A stretch of DNA of 64,000 bases from Hwanghaeella sp965227365 (GCF_965227365.1 NZ_OZ245754.1:2604001-2668000); one strand, 5' to 3'; counted from the stretch's first letter, positions 26,956 to 36,540 are shown. Numbers and translations are program-made. The notes: a model not told the origin generated them from the letters alone.

Positions 26956-28746
26956 ATGATCCCCTATTCCGCTCCGACCCGCGACATGCAGTTTCTGTTC
27001 GACGAAATGGGTCTGCTGGGTCAGTTGCAGGCCCTGCCCGGTGGCGAGGAAACGACCTCCGAGCTTCTCGGCCAGATCCTGGACGAAGCGAACAAGCTGG
27101 CCAGCAACGTGCTGGCGCCGCTGAACTATTCGGGCGACAAGCAAGGGGCACAGATTGAAAACGGCGTGGTGCGCACGCCGGACGGCTGGAAGGATGCCTA
27201 TCGGCACTATGTCGAAGGCGGCTGGAACTCCGTCCCCTTCGACCCGGATTTCGGCGGCCAGGGATTGCCATGGGCGATCACCACGGCGGTCCAGGAAATG
27301 TTCGAGTCCGCCAATATGGCCTGGGCGCTTTGTCCGCTACTGACCCAGGGCGCGGTGGAAGCGATCAGCGCCCACGCTTCGGATGAATTGAAGGGCATCT
27401 ATCTCGAAAAAATGGTCTCCGGCGAATGGACCGGGACGATGAACCTGACCGAACCCCAGGCCGGATCCGACCTGAGTCTGGTGAAGACAAAGGCCGAGCG
27501 CGACGGCGACCGTTACCGTATCCGCGGCCAGAAGATATTCATCACCTATGGTGAGCACGATATGACCGATAATATCGTGCATCTCGTGCTGGCGCGCCTG
27601 CCGGACGCCCCGGCGGGAACCCGCGGCATTTCGCTTTTCCTGGTTCCCAAGTTCCTGGTCAACGAAGACGGATCGCTGGGTGCGCGGAACGATCTGCGCT
27701 GCGTTTCGCTGGAGCATAAGCTGGGCATCGGCGCCAGCCCGACCTGCGTCATGGCCTATGGCGACAACGAGGGCGCGATCGGGTATCTGGTCGGCGAAGA
27801 GAATCGCGGCCTGGAATGCATGTTCACCATGATGAACAACGCCCGTCTGGCCGTCGGCATGCAGGGCCTTGCCATCGCGGAACGCGCCTATCAGCAGGCC
27901 CGCGACTTCGCCAAGGAACGCAAGCAGGGCAAGAGCGCATCGTCCGATGGTGCGCCCGCCCCGATCATTCACCACGCGGATGTCCGGCGGATGCTGCTGA
28001 CGATGCGGGCCCATACCGAAGCGATGCGGGCGCTCATCCTCGATACCATGACCATGCTGGATATCTCCCACCGCCACACGGATGAAAGCTGGCGGGGCTG
28101 GGCGTCTAAACGCGTCGACCTGCTGACCCCGGTGATCAAGGGGTGGTTTACCGATACCGGCGTTGAAATGGCGTCCCTGGGCGTCCAAGTGCATGGCGGC
28201 ATGGGTTTCATCGAGGAGACCGGCGCGGCCCAGCACTACCGCGATGCCCGCATCCTCCCGATTTACGAAGGCACAAACGGTATCCAGGCCGCGGACCTGA
28301 TCGGCCGGAAGATCCTGCGCGACGGCGGGGATGCCGTTCACGAGTATATCGACGAGTTGCATTCGGTCGTGAACGGCCTTGCCGATGTCGAGGACGAGGC
28401 GGTCGCCATTATCCGGCGGAACCTTGCCGCCGCGGTCGATACGCTGGAACAGGCAACCGAATGGCTCCTGACGGACGGTGCAAAATCACCGGATGCGGCC
28501 CATGCGAGTTCCACGCTCTACATGCGCCTGTTCGGTCAGACCGCCGGAGGCGCCATGATGGCGCGGGTCGCCAAGACCGCCGTCGAGAAACGCTCCGCCG
28601 CCAATGGGGATGGCGCCTTTTACGACACCAAGCTGTTGGTCGCCCGGTTCTATGCCGAGAACATCCTGCCGCTGACCGCCGGCCTGCTGGGCCCGATCAT
28701 CGGCGGCCATGCTACCGTCATGGCTTTGGAAGAGGAATTGTTCTGA
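26956..28746 (+). CDS. Long-form acyl-CoA dehydrogenase
   Basis: A 596-aa FAD enzyme of the long acyl-CoA dehydrogenase subfamily that includes DmdC-type methylmercaptopropionyl-CoA dehydrogenases and large FadE homologues. The FAD/substrate signature TGTMNLTEPQAGSDLSLVKTKA (about 157-178) and the QVHGGMGFIEETGAAQHYRD (about 412-431) followed by IYEGTNGIQAADLIGRK with the catalytic glutamate are intact. The C-terminal about 110-residue extension is the typical additional domain. It lies 70 bp after the FAD oxidase. Substrate not readable. Confidence 0.92.
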   Translation: MIPYSAPTRDMQFLFDEMGLLGQLQALPGGEETTSELLGQILDEANKLASNVLAPLNYSGDKQGAQIENGVVRTPDGWKDAYRHYVEGGWNSVPFDPDFGGQGLPWAITTAVQEMFESANMAWALCPLLTQGAVEAISAHASDELKGIYLEKMVSGEWTGTMNLTEPQAGSDLSLVKTKAERDGDRYRIRGQKIFITYGEHDMTDNIVHLVLARLPDAPAGTRGISLFLVPKFLVNEDGSLGARNDLRCVSLEHKLGIGASPTCVMAYGDNEGAIGYLVGEENRGLECMFTMMNNARLAVGMQGLAIAERAYQQARDFAKERKQGKSASSDGAPAPIIHHADVRRMLLTMRAHTEAMRALILDTMTMLDISHRHTDESWRGWASKRVDLLTPVIKGWFTDTGVEMASLGVQVHGGMGFIEETGAAQHYRDARILPIYEGTNGIQAADLIGRKILRDGGDAVHEYIDELHSVVNGLADVEDEAVAIIRRNLAAAVDTLEQATEWLLTDGAKSPDAAHASSTLYMRLFGQTAGGAMMARVAKTAVEKRSAANGDGAFYDTKLLVARFYAENILPLTAGLLGPIIGGHATVMALEEELF

Positions 28747-28765
28747 TCGACCTCGAAGGAGGCCC

Positions 28766-29545
28766 ATGCGCCGTAGCCTTCTGACCAACCTGGCTTTCCT
28801 GGTGCCGCTTTTGGCGGCGACCGCGGCTTTTGGGCAAAATACGGAGAAGGAAGAAGAAGAACCGCCCGTCGTCCTCTGCGGCAGCGTCGATCTGGTCATC
28901 CTGATCGACACGACCTTCAGCCTCGCCACAGCGATCGGGGAGATGAAGCGGGAATCGGCGAATATCATCGATCTGCTGGAAAAGGTATCCTTGGGCGAAT
29001 ATCGGCTCGGCCTGATCGCATTCGATGATCACATCAGGGTGCTGGAAGACCTGAACGGCGACCCGACCCCGGCCGAAAAGGCCCAATCGATGCGGCGCAG
29101 CATCCGAACCCTGCGTGCGGACGGCGGGGATGGCGGACCGGAGGCCTCCGACGAGGCGATGAACACGGCGATCAACGGCCTTTCCGCCGAATCCCGCTCG
29201 CAAAGCGGAAACTTCACCGGCGATTGGAAGGCCCATAGCCGCATCCTGGTCCTGATCACCGACAATAGGCCTGGCGGCTTCGATGACGAATTCGTCCAGG
29301 GCGAAGACGACCGCCGCGCGCTTTCCTACGTCGCCCAGGCATTGGAAAAAGACATCCGCATATCCGCCATCCAGGTCCCGACTAGCGGATTGACCGATGT
29401 GCCCGACGAAGAAGTCGCCGCCCTGATGCGAAGCTACGCCGCCGCGACCGGGGGGCTTTACGCCTCAACCCGTTGGGCCGGCGCAGGCACCGCGGAAGCG
29501 ATCCTGTCGATCATCAAAGCATGCGGGTCGAACCTGTTGTCCTAG
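28766..29545 (+). CDS. Secreted von Willebrand factor A-domain protein
   Basis: A 259-aa exported protein. It has a signal peptide (RRSLLTN followed by a hydrophobic core to AAFG, about residue 22) and a vWA domain with a MIDAS-like motif LIDTTFS (about 43-49, DxTxS form). A GPEASDEAMNTAI segment matches the usual vWA helix. ATG at 28766 has AGGAGG four bases upstream and starts 19 bases after the acyl-CoA dehydrogenase stop, so it may be co-transcribed though unrelated in function. Role probably protein binding in the periplasm. Confidence 0.85.
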   Translation: MRRSLLTNLAFLVPLLAATAAFGQNTEKEEEEPPVVLCGSVDLVILIDTTFSLATAIGEMKRESANIIDLLEKVSLGEYRLGLIAFDDHIRVLEDLNGDPTPAEKAQSMRRSIRTLRADGGDGGPEASDEAMNTAINGLSAESRSQSGNFTGDWKAHSRILVLITDNRPGGFDDEFVQGEDDRRALSYVAQALEKDIRISAIQVPTSGLTDVPDEEVAALMRSYAAATGGLYASTRWAGAGTAEAILSIIKACGSNLLS

Positions 29546-29617
29546 TCGGCGGAACTCACCGCGCAGTGTCGGTGTGCCCCCTCCCGGACTGCTGCTGAGC
29601 AGCGCATGGCGGTGCAA

Positions 29618-29648
29618 AAAACCCCGCGTCCTGAAGACACGGGGTTTT
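29618..29648 (+). terminator. Intrinsic terminator after vWA gene
   Basis: AAAACCCCG (29618-29626) pairs with CGGGGTTTT (29640-29648); a further GTC/GAC pair closes the loop. The stem has A/T tracts on both sides and so could terminate either strand. Confidence 0.85.
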
Positions 29649-29721
29649 GCGGGTGGGGTCCCAATCAGCCGGGTTCGAAGCGACGCAATCCGCCGCTTTG
29701 TCCCGCTGTCTTAAACTCTGT

Positions 29722-30039
29722 TTAGGCGGCGACGCTCAGGCGCGGCGCTTCGGTACCGAACAGCGCATCATAGGCCTTGCGGTCGTAATGGCGCAGGCAG
29801 GTCGCGGCAAAATCGCTGACCGCCACACCGACATGCTTTGCATAGGCTTTGTACATCGAGGACGGAACCGGCCGCAGGCCCGCTTCGACTTCGAGCAGCC
29901 AAACGACAGACGGCGCGCCAACCTGCTCGGCCAGCTCATGCGCGGTGATTTCAGCGCTGTCCCGCAGGCCGCGCAACCACGCTCCGCCCGATACCCACGG
30001 CGCCAAAGTCGTCATATTGATTCCATGTTCTTTTGTCAT
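29722..30039 (-). CDS. Small XRE-like helix-turn-helix protein
   Basis: A 105-aa protein with an XRE/lambda-repressor-type HTH in its centre: LRGLRDSAEITAHELAEQVGAP (about 24-45) followed by the recognition-helix region WLLEVEAGLRPVPS. Other residues resemble a short conserved C-terminal helix. ATG 30039 is chosen because GGAGG lies five bases upstream; an upstream TTG at 30051 is also in frame. It is a single gene with its own promoter region in the 279-bp gap to folK. Regulated genes unknown. Confidence 0.8.
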   Translation of the reverse strand: MTKEHGINMTTLAPWVSGGAWLRGLRDSAEITAHELAEQVGAPSVVWLLEVEAGLRPVPSSMYKAYAKHVGVAVSDFAATCLRHYDRKAYDALFGTEAPRLSVAA

Positions 30040-30318
30040 ATCAGCCTCCAAACCACTGGCGATCTCCCCCTCGAAGGCGGGGCCGCCTGCTATGCTCTCC
30101 GGATTGCTTCAAAGCCCGGATCAGCTCCATTGTTTCCAAATTGTTGCGATGCACAAAAGATATGCTGCGTCGCTATATTCTTGGCCAATGCTTTCCCTGC
30201 ATGGCGGCTATGCATTAAGCCGCCAGCAAATGATCGCCGCGCCCGTAACCGTATGCTCCTACCGTATATTAGGAACAGTTAACGTGAGTTTAACGCGGAA
30301 CGGGCCCGAAAGGACGCG

Positions 30319-30822
30319 TCAGTCGGCCTCTTCGAGACGTTGAAGCGACGGTTCGTCACACAGCGCCATCATTGCCGAGATCGTCCGGCCGGTTGCCGGA
30401 TCGACGAAATCCGGCGACAGGTCCGCCAAGGGCTGAAGAACAAACAGTCTCTCCCCGCGTCGCGGATGGGGGACGATCAGATCGCCAGTATCGACCGTCT
30501 CGGATCCGAAATAGACGATGTCCAGATCGATGACGCGCGGGCCGTTTCGAAACGTGACCCGCCGGCCGACCTCCGCTTCCACGGCTTTCAGCAAAGCCAG
30601 CAATCGATCCGCCGGCAGGGAGGACCGGCCCATAAGGCACGTATTCACGAAACGCGGCTGGTCTTCCACATACATCGGGGCGGATTCGTATAACGGCGCC
30701 ACGGCGGTTACGTCGAATCCATCCGCTTCATCGAGCAGGGCGACCGCCGATCGGATATGACCGGCGCGGTCCCCCAGATTCGATCCGAGCGCGATGAAAA
30801 CGGGCTCAACCGGTCGGCTCAT
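30319..30822 (-). CDS. folK: 2-amino-4-hydroxy-6-hydroxymethyldihydropteridine pyrophosphokinase
   Basis: Folate pathway enzyme transferring pyrophosphate from ATP to hydroxymethyldihydropterin. The 167-aa protein has the family start FIALGSNLGDRAGHIRSAV, the FVNTCLMG segment and the signature NGPRVIDLDIVYFG (about 93-106) with the two metal-binding Asp residues. The gene overlaps the end of folP by four bases (ATGA), so it is translated from the same message. Confidence 0.96.
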   Translation of the reverse strand: MSRPVEPVFIALGSNLGDRAGHIRSAVALLDEADGFDVTAVAPLYESAPMYVEDQPRFVNTCLMGRSSLPADRLLALLKAVEAEVGRRVTFRNGPRVIDLDIVYFGSETVDTGDLIVPHPRRGERLFVLQPLADLSPDFVDPATGRTISAMMALCDEPSLQRLEEAD

Positions 30823-31751
30823 CCGCCCTGCTCCGCTGCCGCCGGTTGGGCCTCACCGCTCCGCAGGATCGCTTCGGTCATCCGAACGACCTCGGTCATC
30901 GCCCGGACATCGTGGACCCGGACGATATCCGCACCCTGGGTGACACCGACGGCGACACTGGCGGCTGTCCCCATAAGCCGCTCGCCCGGCTCGACATCCA
31001 AAACCTTGCCGATGAAGCTTTTGCGGCTCGGCCCCAGCAGGACCGGATATCCCAGCTCGCGGATCGCGCCCAGACGGCGGATCAAGGTCAGGTTCTGATC
31101 CAGCGTCTTTCCAAAGCCCACGCCGGGATCCAGGACGATCAGTTCCGCCGGGATGCCCGCGTCCAACGCCGTTTTGGCCATGGCCGACATTTCACGCAGG
31201 ATATCTTCCAGGAAATTGTTGTATTGCGGCGCCTCGTAACTGCCGCCGATCCTGGCGTCCTGACTGGCGGCGCCCCAACGGGCCCGGTTGTGCATCAGGA
31301 CATAGGGAACGCCGTATGACTCGACGACCGACATCATGTCGGGGTCCGCCTGTCCGGCCCAGACGTCGTTGATGATATGCGCCCCCGCATCCAACACCGC
31401 GCGCGCCACCGTCGATTTGTATGTATCGACGGAAATCAACGTGTCGGGAAACCGTTCCGCGATCGCCTCGACGACCGGGACCACGCGGTCCATCTCCTCT
31501 CCCGCCGGCACCGGGGCCGCCCCCGGACGGGTGCTTTCCCCGCCGATATCCAGAATATCCGCGCCGCTGTCGATGAATGACGCCGCCTGCGCGACGGCCC
31601 GCGCGACCAGCCCGTCGTCGCGCGCCGCCTCTGGCATATCGGCGAGACCGTCGCTCGAGAAGGAGTCGGGCGTTACATTGACGATGCCCATGATCGCGCA
31701 GCGGTCTTTCCACGGAAGGGCGGGCAGCGGTTTGCGCTTGGTCTCCTGCAT
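30819..31751 (-). CDS. folP: Dihydropteroate synthase
   Basis: Condenses hydroxymethyldihydropterin pyrophosphate with p-aminobenzoate. The 310-aa protein has signature 1 IMGIVNVTPDSFS (about 21-33), signature 2 DILDIGGESTRPGA (about 65-78), SVDTYKSTVARAVLDAGAHIINDVW, and GPSRKSFIG near the C-terminal pterin site. ATG at 31751 is chosen; the earlier frame start at 31772 is a TTG without a ribosome-binding site. No folB is adjacent. Confidence 0.95.
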   Translation of the reverse strand: MQETKRKPLPALPWKDRCAIMGIVNVTPDSFSSDGLADMPEAARDDGLVARAVAQAASFIDSGADILDIGGESTRPGAAPVPAGEEMDRVVPVVEAIAERFPDTLISVDTYKSTVARAVLDAGAHIINDVWAGQADPDMMSVVESYGVPYVLMHNRARWGAASQDARIGGSYEAPQYNNFLEDILREMSAMAKTALDAGIPAELIVLDPGVGFGKTLDQNLTLIRRLGAIRELGYPVLLGPSRKSFIGKVLDVEPGERLMGTAASVAVGVTQGADIVRVHDVRAMTEVVRMTEAILRSGEAQPAAAEQGG

Positions 31752-32079
31752 CGGTTTCCGGTCCTCGGGCAAATATGCGGATATTGCGTGAAGTCAGGCG
31801 ATGCCTACCCTTTGAGCCGCCCGGGTGACAAGTTCGGATTTCCCGTTCCGGTCCCATCGCGGGCACAACCTACTTTTGAGATTACTTGGGTAGGAAGTAA
31901 TCCGGGTTGCGAATACAGGATACGTTTTGTAGAGCCTGACGTAATTTCGGGCTTTTTATTTTTGCCTGATCAGTACTTTGCGATATAGTTTTCGCAATCA
32001 GATTGAAGTCCGATAGGGTGCGGCGATTACGTTCCGCCCGAACAAAGCGACGCTCAGAAGACGGCGAGAGTAGCACATC
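31752..32079. promoter_or_regulatory. Divergent intergenic region folP / ankyrin-like gene
   Basis: About 330 bases without a protein gene. It is AT-richer than its neighbours from 31870 on and holds a hairpin (31880-31902) and an intrinsic terminator (31933-31963) on the plus strand, annotated separately. Promoters for folP (minus) and the gene at 32080 (plus) must lie here but no consensus boxes stand out. Confidence 0.5.
31880..31963 (+). ncRNA. Candidate small RNA or attenuator with terminator
   Basis: A hairpin with perfect 8-bp arms GATTACTT (31880-31887) and AAGTAATC (31895-31902) is followed by a second stem AGCCTGA (31933-31939) with TCGGGCT (31947-31953, one G-T pair) and a T-rich tail to 31963. 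The terminator points along the plus strand but no plus-strand protein gene lies upstream of it, and the next gene starts 117 bases downstream. This fits a short RNA or a 5'-leader attenuator; no known family recognised. Confidence 0.45.
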
Positions 32080-34404
32080 ATGCCGAATGCATTCGAACAG
32101 CCCGTGTCCAACGACATCGGCATCAAGACATACTGGTTACAGGCCCTGCAGGCGGGGCACTGGCGGAATGTCGAGCATATCGCGGAAGCCGCGGAGGCGA
32201 TGATCCGGACGGGAGCGATGGCGCAGGGCAGCGGCTTCGATGCCGTTCGTTTGCTGGAAGCCCGCTTTCAAGCCCGGCAAGGCCGGACCGAGTTCCATGA
32301 GATCGTGACGATCGGTGTCGCGGGCGCGCGCTTCGCAGGGCCGGAAGGGCTTCGCGGTCCGGACCATGTGCGCATGGACCTGGTCGGCACGATCGCGCCC
32401 CTGCTGCCGTCCGACGCAACCGAAATCGGCGACATGGATGCTGTCGCAGGCGCGGACACCCCGGTTGCGACACCCCATACAGTCGCCCAGCCGGACACGG
32501 CAGAGCCCGCCTGGGGCGATCTCGGCGCCGCCGATTTCGTCCGTATGCGGCATGAAGCACGGCCCCCGACCCGCAGGCAGGACGCGGCGCCCCGCAGGGA
32601 TCGCACCCGGGCCCGTCTGATGGCCGGCGTGATGGTCGGCGCCTTTGCCGTCGGTGTCGCGGTCTCGGCCATGGCGCCGGAGCAATCAGGCAAAATCGCC
32701 GCCGCCATCTACGAACGGATCGGCGCCGGCTCGGGTGCCAATCCGACCGCCTTGGCCAGCGCCCCGGAAATCGTCGAAACGCCAACGATTGTCCAAGACG
32801 CGGCGCCCGGCAATAACGAATGGCCCGTGGCCTCGGGCCGCACGCGGGCGGAGGCCACCGCCGATACGCCGGCAATAGCACCTGCGCCAATCGCCCCGAC
32901 TCCAGTCGCCGCTTCTCCAACAGACACGGCGCTCCGCATGGAAACGCCCGCGGTCGTCGCGGCCCCGTCCGGCAAGGATTTGGAGGCTGAACATGACCAA
33001 CCGGCCGCCAATCGTCTGGCGGCTGTGCTGGCGAAGCCCAACAGCCCGGCACGGGAAGACGCGGGTCGTCGCCTCACCGACCCTGCCACGCCGGCAACCA
33101 CCGACACCGCAGCCCCGCCGATGACGGAACAGGAGGCCTATATCATGCAGGCCTCCCTTCCGATGCCGGCGGAGGTCTTTACGCAACCCGGGATCGCCCC
33201 GGCACCCGCGACAGAGGTCCAACTGGCCGAGAGCAGCGCGGAAGAAGGATTGCAGCTCGCCGTCACCGATATAGCGGAAACGGCAGTCCCCGCCGCCTTC
33301 ACGGCAGCGGTGGCCGGCGACGCCTCCCAGCTGGGAAAGGCAGCGGCTTTCCCTCGACCGCAACGCAAGCCCGCCGCGTTGAAAGAGCGCGCCGCACGTC
33401 ATGCCGCCCTGGCGGATGCGATCGAAAACGGCACGGTCGCGGACCTTCGGGCCCTGATCACCAATCCATCGGGTTCGGTCGAAGTGGCCTCCCTGTCGAA
33501 CGGGTCCATCGACAGCGGTACGGCCGGTGCCGGAATCGACCTGACCTCGCTGCTCGACTTCGCCTTGCTTCAAGGCAGGCCCGCCCATGCGGAGGCCCTG
33601 GCGGCCGAAGGCGCCCGCCCCTCAGACGGCATTTTGAACGCCCTGAAACGCTCCGCCGATGCAGCCACCCTGAAACGGATCGCCCCGATTGTCCGGAAGG
33701 TAGGCATCGATCCGGACCGGGTGTCGGATACAGGCATGACGCCGCTGATGCAGGCGGCCTATATCGGTGACGGGCGCGGCGTGGAGGCCTTGCTGGCGCT
33801 CGGCGCGGATCCCGCTTTCGAAACCGGGGAAGGCCTGCGTGCCGCCGATTTCGCTTCCCGCGCGAAACATGTCGACGTGCAGGAAAAATTGGTTCTCGCC
33901 GCGGATCAGGCACTCTACGCCCCGCTGATGTTCGGCCTGTCCTGGTCCGACACATTGGAGACGGTGAAGTCCCGGAGCGACGTCTGCAAACAGGTCGGTG
34001 AAGGGTTCGTCGCCTGTTCGCTCAAGGCGGAGTCCTGGCTGGACGACACCGCCGCGGTGATCGCCCAATTCGACAGCCGGAACGGCAACCGCCTGGTCGC
34101 CCTTCAAGTGGACAGCCATCTCTATTCGGATCCGGATGCCGCGGAAGTCGGCTTCAAGAAAGCCGCCCACCTGATCGCGAAGGTCCTTCCGCCCGACCAG
34201 TTCGGTTTTCCGGTCCGGGATATTCCGGCCGACGCCGCCATGTTCGACAGTCTGACGCCGTCGACCGGCACCGGACAGTATTTCCAGTACTGGCCCGACG
34301 ACAACCTGAAGCGCCCGGTCTATGTCCATATGAAAATGATCGGCTACAAGCGCGACCGCGGGTTCCACCGCATCGTCATCGGCAACCCGTTCCGGGTCGG
34401 CTGA
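32080..34404 (+). CDS. Membrane-anchored ankyrin-like repeat protein with Ala/Pro-rich linker
   Basis: A 774-aa protein of unknown function. Residues 1-175 are soluble and cytoplasmic, with a basic stretch before a single transmembrane helix at about 180-202. A long Ala/Pro/Thr-rich disordered linker (about 225-400) leads to a C-terminal, presumably periplasmic domain. Helical repeats at about 440-465 and an ankyrin-like repeat GMTPLMQAAYIGDGRGVEAL at about 554-573 precede a final alpha/beta domain (about 620-774) of no recognised family. The architecture (single-pass, Pro-rich linker) resembles SPOR/TonB-like envelope proteins. It is separated from folP by a region with a candidate RNA. Confidence 0.75.
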   Translation: MPNAFEQPVSNDIGIKTYWLQALQAGHWRNVEHIAEAAEAMIRTGAMAQGSGFDAVRLLEARFQARQGRTEFHEIVTIGVAGARFAGPEGLRGPDHVRMDLVGTIAPLLPSDATEIGDMDAVAGADTPVATPHTVAQPDTAEPAWGDLGAADFVRMRHEARPPTRRQDAAPRRDRTRARLMAGVMVGAFAVGVAVSAMAPEQSGKIAAAIYERIGAGSGANPTALASAPEIVETPTIVQDAAPGNNEWPVASGRTRAEATADTPAIAPAPIAPTPVAASPTDTALRMETPAVVAAPSGKDLEAEHDQPAANRLAAVLAKPNSPAREDAGRRLTDPATPATTDTAAPPMTEQEAYIMQASLPMPAEVFTQPGIAPAPATEVQLAESSAEEGLQLAVTDIAETAVPAAFTAAVAGDASQLGKAAAFPRPQRKPAALKERAARHAALADAIENGTVADLRALITNPSGSVEVASLSNGSIDSGTAGAGIDLTSLLDFALLQGRPAHAEALAAEGARPSDGILNALKRSADAATLKRIAPIVRKVGIDPDRVSDTGMTPLMQAAYIGDGRGVEALLALGADPAFETGEGLRAADFASRAKHVDVQEKLVLAADQALYAPLMFGLSWSDTLETVKSRSDVCKQVGEGFVACSLKAESWLDDTAAVIAQFDSRNGNRLVALQVDSHLYSDPDAAEVGFKKAAHLIAKVLPPDQFGFPVRDIPADAAMFDSLTPSTGTGQYFQYWPDDNLKRPVYVHMKMIGYKRDRGFHRIVIGNPFRVG

Positions 34405-34455
34405 CCGTCACCGGCCTGTAAAGGCCGACCACGATAGCGAGTCCCGGGACCCGAC

Positions 34456-35364
34456 ATGGCCGCCGACACGCCCCCGCGCGCCGACAACCCCGCCCCTGCT
34501 TGGAAAGGGGCGGCCCTGGCGCTTTTCTCCGCCTTCATGTTCGCGATGAACACCCCGCTGGCGGCGCTGGCCTATCAGGATGCGGTCACGCCCATCACGC
34601 TCGCGGCTTTTCGGTCCCTGTTCGCGGGCCTTCTGGCCGCGGCCGTCGTGCTCTGGATGCGCGAACCGGGCCTGCGGCGCCTGTTGGCCCGCCCCGCCTT
34701 CTGGCTCGCCACATTCGGCATGGCGATGCAGGGCATGTGCTACTTCGCCTCGGTCGCATACATCCCGGTCGGACTGGCGGCCATGATCCTGTACACATGG
34801 CCACTGTTGGTTGCAGTCTTCGAACCGTTGATCGGGGGCGCACGCCTCACCCTGTTCCGGCTTTGCTGTTTCCTGGGGGCCTTTCTCGGCCTCGCTCTCG
34901 CCCTCGGCCCGGATTTCGAGAGCCTGGACCTGCACGGGATCGTCCTGGCTTTCATGGGGGCCTGCTGCCTTCCGCTTTATGTTCTGGGCTCTCGGCTGCT
35001 GCTGGCCGATACCGGCCTGCCGCTGTTGATCGCGGGTACGAATATCGGCGGCGCCGCAATCGCGTTGGCCGCCGCGCCGCTGCTCGGCGGTCTCTCCTTC
35101 GGAACCTCGGGCGGGGCGGCCGTGGCGTCGCTGATCGTCATTCTGATTTATGCCGCCGGCGTCCTCAGCCAGGTCGCGGCCCTGCGGATATTTCCCGCCT
35201 CGGCGCTGGCGATGCTGTTCAATCTGGAACCGGTGATTTCAATCGCGGCCGGCGCCATCCTGTTGGGCGAAACCCTGACACGGTCGCAATATGCGGGCGG
35301 GGCTGTCGTGCTGACCGCCTTGGCGCTTTATTCCTGGTCGGCAAGAAAAAGGCCGGTCGGTTAA
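34456..35364 (+). CDS. EamA/DMT-superfamily transporter
   Basis: A 302-aa ten-helix inner-membrane transporter of the drug/metabolite superfamily. Two EamA halves are visible, each of five helices; the ends FNLEPVISIAAGAILLGETL and YAGGAVVLTALALYSW are typical of the second repeat. Starts 51 bases after the ankyrin-like gene. Usually exports amino acids or other metabolites; substrate unknown. Its stop codon lies inside a terminator stem. Confidence 0.92.
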   Translation: MAADTPPRADNPAPAWKGAALALFSAFMFAMNTPLAALAYQDAVTPITLAAFRSLFAGLLAAAVVLWMREPGLRRLLARPAFWLATFGMAMQGMCYFASVAYIPVGLAAMILYTWPLLVAVFEPLIGGARLTLFRLCCFLGAFLGLALALGPDFESLDLHGIVLAFMGACCLPLYVLGSRLLLADTGLPLLIAGTNIGGAAIALAAAPLLGGLSFGTSGGAAVASLIVILIYAAGVLSQVAALRIFPASALAMLFNLEPVISIAAGAILLGETLTRSQYAGGAVVLTALALYSWSARKRPVG

Positions 35365-35377
35365 AAACCGACCGGCC
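35346..35377 (-). terminator. Intrinsic terminator of the outer-membrane protein gene
   Basis: A perfect 12-bp stem, GGCCGGTCGGTT (35351-35362) with AACCGACCGGCC (35366-35377), loop of three. The five A residues at 35346-35350 become a T-run on the minus strand, so it mainly serves the gene ending at 35407, and it also overlaps the stop codon of the DMT gene. Confidence 0.9.
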
Positions 35378-35406
35378 GAATTCGGTGTAACGCAAGCCTG
35401 TGCGGC

Positions 35407-36540
35407 TTAGAAATTGTAACGGAAGTTGAAGAACCCGCCGTAGGCCACCTGTCCGGTGCGGGCCAGGAAGCGATGTCCTTCCAGGGTGATCGCCGTCTCA
35501 TCGGTCGGGAAGAAATCCATCCCGAAGGTCAGCAGAGCCTGGGTTTGGTCGTTCGTCTGGTTGTTGACCCCGCTGATGCCGATACCGCCGATGGGCAGGC
35601 CGACCAGCTGGTTCTGGAAGTTATGCTCCATGGCCAGACCGACATACGGGACGAAGGCGCCGTTCTCGAATGAGCGCGCGACCTGCAGGCCGACCGAGAG
35701 AAGCGTCGTATCGGATTGCTGCTCACCGGTCGTCGTGCCGACAACCTGATCGGTGATCGCGTCATATTCGGTGATGGAGCGGAAGACATTCGCATTACCT
35801 GTGACGAGCCAGACCTCTTCCATGGGCACCAGCGCCGTCACCCCGATCGAGGCGAAACGCGTCAGCCCTTCCGTGGTGCTCTTGGCCGTCGCGTTTCCGG
35901 TGGCGACGTTGAACGCCTTGAAGTCCACTTCCTCGTCGCCGAGGCCGACCGTCGCGTCAATGAACACATTGTCGTTCACGATATAGGCGCCATACAGCGT
36001 GTAGAGCGCCGTCTGGGTTTCGTTCTCCCCCGTATTGTCGCCGCCGCCGAAACGGCTGACCGAGTCGGTGGTCGTATGCGTCCGGCCCAGCGCGATGCCG
36101 ACCAGCAGATTATCCATGAAGAACTTGTCGTAACCTACGATCCCGGTCCGGATCGACGTGTCCGCCTTGAAGTCGACGACATCGTCTTCGATATGGGAGA
36201 TTGCCACGTTCGCCCAGACGGCCGAAGCATCCAGCAGATCGGGGAATTCCTCATCCGTACCGACCGATACGGAAACTTCTTCGCTGGATCCGTTGGCGGT
36301 ACGAACCGTCCCGGAATCCGTCCTGAAGATGCCTTGCAGCAGCACATTCTTCACGGCGCCCTGGGTGCGGCCCGTAATGGTGCGGTTGGCGCCGGTGAGA
36401 CCGCTGCGCGAGGCTTCATCGCGCTGCGTCGACTGACCGGGGTCGTCCTGGAAGTCGTTCGATTGAGCATAAACCGGCGCGGAAAAGCCGAGCGCAGCGA
36501 AGACGGTAAAAATGGATGCGGCACGTAATATCGATTTCAT
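35407..36540 (-). CDS. Outer-membrane beta-barrel protein, autotransporter-like barrel
   Basis: A 377-aa exported protein. Signal peptide at 1-25 (hydrophobic core, ending PVYAQS). Residues about 65-377 alternate amphipathic strands in the pattern of an autotransporter/OmpA-like beta-barrel, and the last residue is Phe in FNFRYNF, the usual outer-membrane insertion signal. There is no separate passenger domain. It is likely an adhesin-like or structural barrel. Divergent from the WD40-caspase gene, with a 347-bp intergenic region. Confidence 0.82.
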   Translation of the reverse strand: MKSILRAASIFTVFAALGFSAPVYAQSNDFQDDPGQSTQRDEASRSGLTGANRTITGRTQGAVKNVLLQGIFRTDSGTVRTANGSSEEVSVSVGTDEEFPDLLDASAVWANVAISHIEDDVVDFKADTSIRTGIVGYDKFFMDNLLVGIALGRTHTTTDSVSRFGGGDNTGENETQTALYTLYGAYIVNDNVFIDATVGLGDEEVDFKAFNVATGNATAKSTTEGLTRFASIGVTALVPMEEVWLVTGNANVFRSITEYDAITDQVVGTTTGEQQSDTTLLSVGLQVARSFENGAFVPYVGLAMEHNFQNQLVGLPIGGIGISGVNNQTNDQTQALLTFGMDFFPTDETAITLEGHRFLARTGQVAYGGFFNFRYNF

